Origin: Alphaproteobacteria bacterium
GTDB lineage: Bacteria; Pseudomonadota; Alphaproteobacteria; ATCC43930; CGMCC-115725
Assembly: GCA_017353855.1 (NCBI GenBank)
Contig: JAFMSA010000132.1
Span: forward strand, 1-8,975
Reading direction: 5' to 3'
Length of the DNA stretch: 8,975 bases
Shown in pieces: positions 6,722 to 8,975 of this stretch. Each line of letters opens with the position of its first letter. The stretch's first letter is position 1. Below the pieces are notes generated by a model. That model saw only the letters and a list, made by a program, of their open reading frames with translations. It was not told the DNA's origin and searched no databases. The translations under genes and the position numbers were made by a program.

Positions 6722-6860
6722 GTCTAAAGAGGTAACGGCTACCGACGCAATCGTGTTCCGGGGCGCGGCAGAGACCCGTTTCCCACAGGCACAACTACGA
6801 TATTCTGCAATAGTACATGGCCGAGGGAACCTCGTCCTCATTTGCGGGAGGAAGGCAGTA

Positions 6861-7736
6861 ATGGCACAAACGGGCACGGGAAAATACACGTACGAACTGA
6901 TCCGCGACTTTTTGAAATTGCCCGACGGACAATCGTTCGGACTGGTCAGCCGGGTGGCGGCCGATGAGCAGGACCGCATTTATGTCTTTCAGCGCAAGGA
7001 TCCCCCGGTGGTGGTATTCGACCGCGACGGACAATATCTCGGAGCCTGGGGCAGCGGTGAGGTCACCGACCCGCACGGGCTGAAAATCGTCGGCGACATC
7101 GTCTACACGACCGATCGTTCCGACTCGGTCGCGAAGTCGTTCACGCTGGACGGCAAGCCCCTTTTGGAGCTCGGAACGCGCGGCGTGCATTCCGATACCG
7201 GCTGCGAAGGGCCGCCCTGGCTCGCCGAGCGGGCGGCGGGACCGTTCAACCACCCGACCGAAATGATCGTCCACCCCAACGGCGACATTTATGTAACCGA
7301 CGGCTATCGCAATGCGCGCGTGCACCGCTTCACGCGCGACGGGCGGCTCGTCACATCGTGGGGCGAGCCTGGCCATGGCGCGGGCCAGTTCCATCTGCCG
7401 CACAGCATCGCGTTAGACGATGACGGCAAGCTCTACATCGCCGATCGGTCGAACAAGCGCATCCAGATCTTCACTGCGGACGGCGATTTCCTCGGCCAAT
7501 GGACGGACATGGGCGGCCCCAACGACATCACCCGCGGCAAGGACGGCAATTATTACATCGCCGAGCAGGAAGACGACGGCAAGCCCGCTTACATCTGTGT
7601 GCGCGACGGACGGGGGACCGTGCTCACCCGTCTGGAGAGCCGCCACGTCCACGGCGTCGGCGTCGACTCGCAGGGCAGTATCTATGCCGGGCTGACCCAG
7701 GACCGCAGCGTCGACAAGTTCGTGCGGCTAAGCTAG
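6861..7736 (+). CDS. PAL-like six-bladed NHL beta-propeller (peptidyl-alpha-hydroxyglycine amidating lyase family)
   Basis: A 291-aa propeller with no signal peptide or membrane segment, so presumably cytosolic. Six blades end in NHL-type strands, e.g. RIYVFQRKDPPVVVFD (39-54), PHGLKIVGDIVYTTDRSD (71-88), GDIYVTDGYRNARVHRF (141-157), LPHSIALDDDGKLYIADRSN (179-198), DGNYYIAEQ and HVHGVGVDSQGSIYAG (262-277). The match to the lyase domain of animal peptidylglycine amidating enzyme is specific. By motif, R45 corresponds to the catalytic Arg, Y149 (DGYRNAR) to the catalytic Tyr, and H72, H181 and H264 to the three zinc-binding His. Residue equivalence is by eye from remembered family motifs. The monooxygenase half is absent here, so the true substrate is unknown; a lactonase or another propeller hydrolase/lyase reaction is possible. 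ATG at 6861 with GGAGGA (6847-6852) at 8 bases. It is divergent from one secreted-protein gene and convergent with its paralogue. Confidence 0.85.
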   Translation: MAQTGTGKYTYELIRDFLKLPDGQSFGLVSRVAADEQDRIYVFQRKDPPVVVFDRDGQYLGAWGSGEVTDPHGLKIVGDIVYTTDRSDSVAKSFTLDGKPLLELGTRGVHSDTGCEGPPWLAERAAGPFNHPTEMIVHPNGDIYVTDGYRNARVHRFTRDGRLVTSWGEPGHGAGQFHLPHSIALDDDGKLYIADRSNKRIQIFTADGDFLGQWTDMGGPNDITRGKDGNYYIAEQEDDGKPAYICVRDGRGTVLTRLESRHVHGVGVDSQGSIYAGLTQDRSVDKFVRLS

Positions 7737-7835
7737 ACAGCGGGTCGTCCGCCGTTGCCGGGGATTCGGCCGGATCGACGCCTGCCGTCGCCGGGCTTAT
7801 AGGCGGCTTTCGCCGTGGTGCCTTCCTCTTCGCAG

Positions 7836-8141
7836 CTAGTGGGGGGTTAGCATATTGGCTGTACCGTGAAGGGCGCCACCGGCGGTGCCGAGCGCTCCGC
7901 CGACGATCGCACCGACGGGACCGCCGGCCGCAGCTCCCCTCGCAGCCCCGGCTGCCTCACCGGACACGGCCCCGGATACCGGGTTCGAATACCCCGGCGA
8001 CCGTACCGGTTGGCAGACGCCGTGATGATACCTGTAACCGGGCGCACACCGATATCTCGCCATTGCCGTGCTCGACGTGCCTGCCGTCAGAACGGCGGCG
8101 ACGAGCGCTAAAGCCTTGAAGCTTGCTCGCATTGCTCGCAT
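7836..8141 (-). CDS. Small secreted Cys-loop / glycine-zipper protein, short form
   Basis: A 101-aa paralogue of the protein encoded at 6308-6679. A signal peptide (about 1-28, ending STAMA) is followed by the loop CAPGYRYHHGVC (32-43), the linker SPGYSNPVSG, the glycine-rich stretch GGPVGAIVGGALGTAGGA (73-90), then GTANML and a stop two residues later. The second Cys-loop of the long form is missing: the reading frame ends at TAG just where that loop should begin, and I find no remnant of it downstream. It may therefore be a truncated copy or an independent short form. The ATG at 8141 is preferred (GGAGG at 8152-8148, 6-base spacing) over a GTG one codon earlier. The upstream context resembles that of the long form (TTATC near GGAGG), so the duplication included the ribosome-binding site. 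Convergent with the PAL-like gene, 99 bases away. Function unknown. Confidence 0.75.
   Translation of the reverse strand: MRAMRASFKALALVAAVLTAGTSSTAMARYRCAPGYRYHHGVCQPVRSPGYSNPVSGAVSGEAAGAARGAAAGGPVGAIVGGALGTAGGALHGTANMLTPH
8123..8140 (-). repeat. Perfect 9-bp tandem repeat at the start of the short-form gene
   Basis: TTGCTCGCA occurs twice without interruption (8123-8131 and 8132-8140, plus-strand reading). On the coding strand it yields the repeated N-terminal residues MRA-MRA. Because an ATG is present in each copy, either could serve as start; the better-spaced GGAGG favours the outer one at 8141. Confidence 0.7.
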
Positions 8142-8144
8142 CAC

Positions 8145-8316
8145 TGGCCTCCGGATAAGTCACTGGCCCCCGCATAACACGCGGCGAGCGCCCAAGCGCC
8201 CGCTATGCGTGAACGCTGTAGAAGGAGGCGCGTTCCGCGCGTGGGGGACAGCATCCCCGCACGGGGCGGGCCTTTCGTCACACTGGCGTCGACGTAAATG
8301 GGCGCGCACGAGCAAA
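8145..8316. other. Spacer between short secreted-protein gene and symporter relic
   Basis: Apart from the ribosome-binding site of the minus-strand gene at 8148-8152, no gene is visible. The GC-rich sequence includes a CCCC-GCAC-GGGG inverted repeat at 8255-8266 of unknown meaning. A possible further fragment of the symporter relic (reading MGAHEQKS from 8298) may reach into this spacer, but the match is too short to count. Confidence 0.4.
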
Positions 8317-8975
8317 AGTCGCGGGCTCATCGCGGCGTGGCGCCGCAATCAGGCGGGCCCGCAGGTCTCTTCCTCGCAATCCTGGCGTTCAGTCGGAACT
8401 CGGGGATTAATTAATTCCTCGCCGGATGGCGGGTCCCGTTCTGGCTAACCTCGTGATGGTGCGAATTGGGTTGTGAATCCGGCTTGGCATCCTTGAAACG
8501 CCCCACCTTATCAGCAGGTGACCGCGGACGAGCGGCCGGCGCGTGCACCCGTCGTGGAGGTCTCAAGCCCCAGCCGAAGGAAGGTCATTCTCAGGGCGCT
8601 CGCGCGGACGGGGCAAAGTCCACCGGCTTCGTCTATTCGGCCCTCTTTTTCACCTAGGACATGAACGTGATCGGCGCCTGGCGCGACGTCCTGCTCACTG
8701 CGCTGCTGGTTGGCTCGTTCTGACCTTTCTTTACGATCCCGTTTTCCGGCTTCCTGCCGGCCCGGCCGCAGGCCGGTTTTACATTTTCGGGGCCGCAGCC
8801 ACCGGCCTGTCTGGTCAACTATGCTTTGTTCGACACCGCGCTACTCGGGGTGCATCATACTGGCGAGGCTGCTCGGGTTCTTTTTCCATGACCTGATGTG
8901 GGAACCGCTGGCGGCGCTGACCGTCGAAGGCTTCCCGCCGCATTTGCGTTACAGCGGCGCTTCGATCAGCTTTCA
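8317..8975 (+). pseudogene. Decayed MHS-family (MFS) metabolite:H+ symporter, truncated by window edge
   Basis: Pieces in order along the plus strand match the middle and later part of an MHS-type symporter (ShiA/ProP-like), but in changing frames: SRGLIAAW (8317), GGPAGLFLAILAFS (8352), FLAGWRVPFWL (8415), VMVRIGL*IRLGILETP (8453), YQQVTADERPARAPVVEV (8509), RRKVILRALARTGQ (8575), GFVYSALFFT*D (8625), GAWRDVLLTALLVGSF* then PFFTIPFSGFL (8673), RFYIFGAAATGL (8774), NYALFDTALLG (8817), and HDLMWEPLAALTVEGF with HLRYSGASISFQ (8887 to the edge). At least seven frame changes and four in-frame stops (TAA 8412, TGA 8474, TAG 8655, TGA 8721) rule out a working gene unless the sequence is very poor here. 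An intact member is about 430-450 aa; roughly the first 150 residues are not recognisable. The relic continues beyond the window. The flanking genes read cleanly, which argues against general sequencing error. Confidence 0.82.

Noticed and set aside
6645..6860. Upstream extension of the propeller gene
   Set aside because: It would run over the start of the divergent secreted-protein gene; the ATG at 6861 has a strong GGAGGA and begins the recognisable protein.
6680..6979. Upstream extension of the 6308-6679 protein by 100 residues
   Set aside because: It would bury the signal peptide inside the protein and overlap the propeller gene; the ATG at 6679 has a well-placed GGAGG.
8406..8417. AT-rich ATTAATTAATTC patch as a promoter or attachment site
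   Set aside because: It lies inside the symporter relic, has no partner repeat in the window, and its TAA is best explained as one of the disabling mutations.
8068..8896. Several plus-strand open frames at the right end as separate small genes
   Set aside because: Their useful parts are fragments of one decayed MHS symporter read in different frames; none has a convincing start and ribosome-binding site.

Overview
The window is GC-rich with strong third-position GC. Its gene content fits an alphaproteobacterium: a MarR-EmrA-EmrB style drug-efflux operon, a six-bladed NHL/PAL-like propeller protein, small glycine-rich secreted proteins, and remains of an MHS-type symporter. This assignment rests on general impression and family content. 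No rRNA, tRNA, CRISPR array or intact insertion sequence was seen.

Layout. Positions 1-430 hold no convincing gene. At 432-478 there is a good sigma70-type promoter with a perfect 17-bp palindrome over the predicted start point. It drives a stand-alone EmrB-like 14-TM transporter (497-2026, +). After a 243-bp gap comes a tightly overlapping operon: marR regulator (2270-2812), emrA-type membrane fusion protein (2809-3978) and a second EmrB-like transporter (3975-5513). Both junctions are 4-base GTGA stop/start overlaps. The two transporters are close paralogues that align without a gap over 502 residues, and an 18-bp promoter block is shared (15 of 18) between the first transporter and marR. 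The likely picture is a duplicated efflux cassette: one EmrA, two alternative inner-membrane pumps, one local MarR regulator. No TolC-like outer-membrane gene is in the window.

Positions 5514-6250 hold no intact gene, only a faint trace of a response-regulator receiver domain. Then comes a cluster of three genes: a 123-aa secreted Cys-loop/glycine-zipper protein on the minus strand (6308-6679) with a good terminator behind it; a divergent plus-strand PAL-like (peptidyl-alpha-hydroxyglycine amidating lyase family) beta-propeller (6861-7736) that keeps the metal-binding and catalytic residues of the animal enzyme; and a shorter minus-strand paralogue of the first secreted protein (7836-8141). 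The propeller is therefore bracketed by two related secreted-protein genes.

From about 8317 to the right edge lies a heavily decayed MHS-family (metabolite:H+ symporter) gene on the plus strand, readable only by changing frame at least seven times and passing four in-frame stops. Its N-terminal third is not recognisable; the second secreted-protein gene lies where it would be expected.

Most noteworthy: the paired pumps with duplicated promoter and palindromic operator candidate, the PAL-like enzyme flanked by paralogous secreted proteins, the internal tandem duplications at the N-termini of those proteins, and the symporter pseudogene. I see no clear sign of a wholly new system; the propeller with its secreted proteins is the least understood part.
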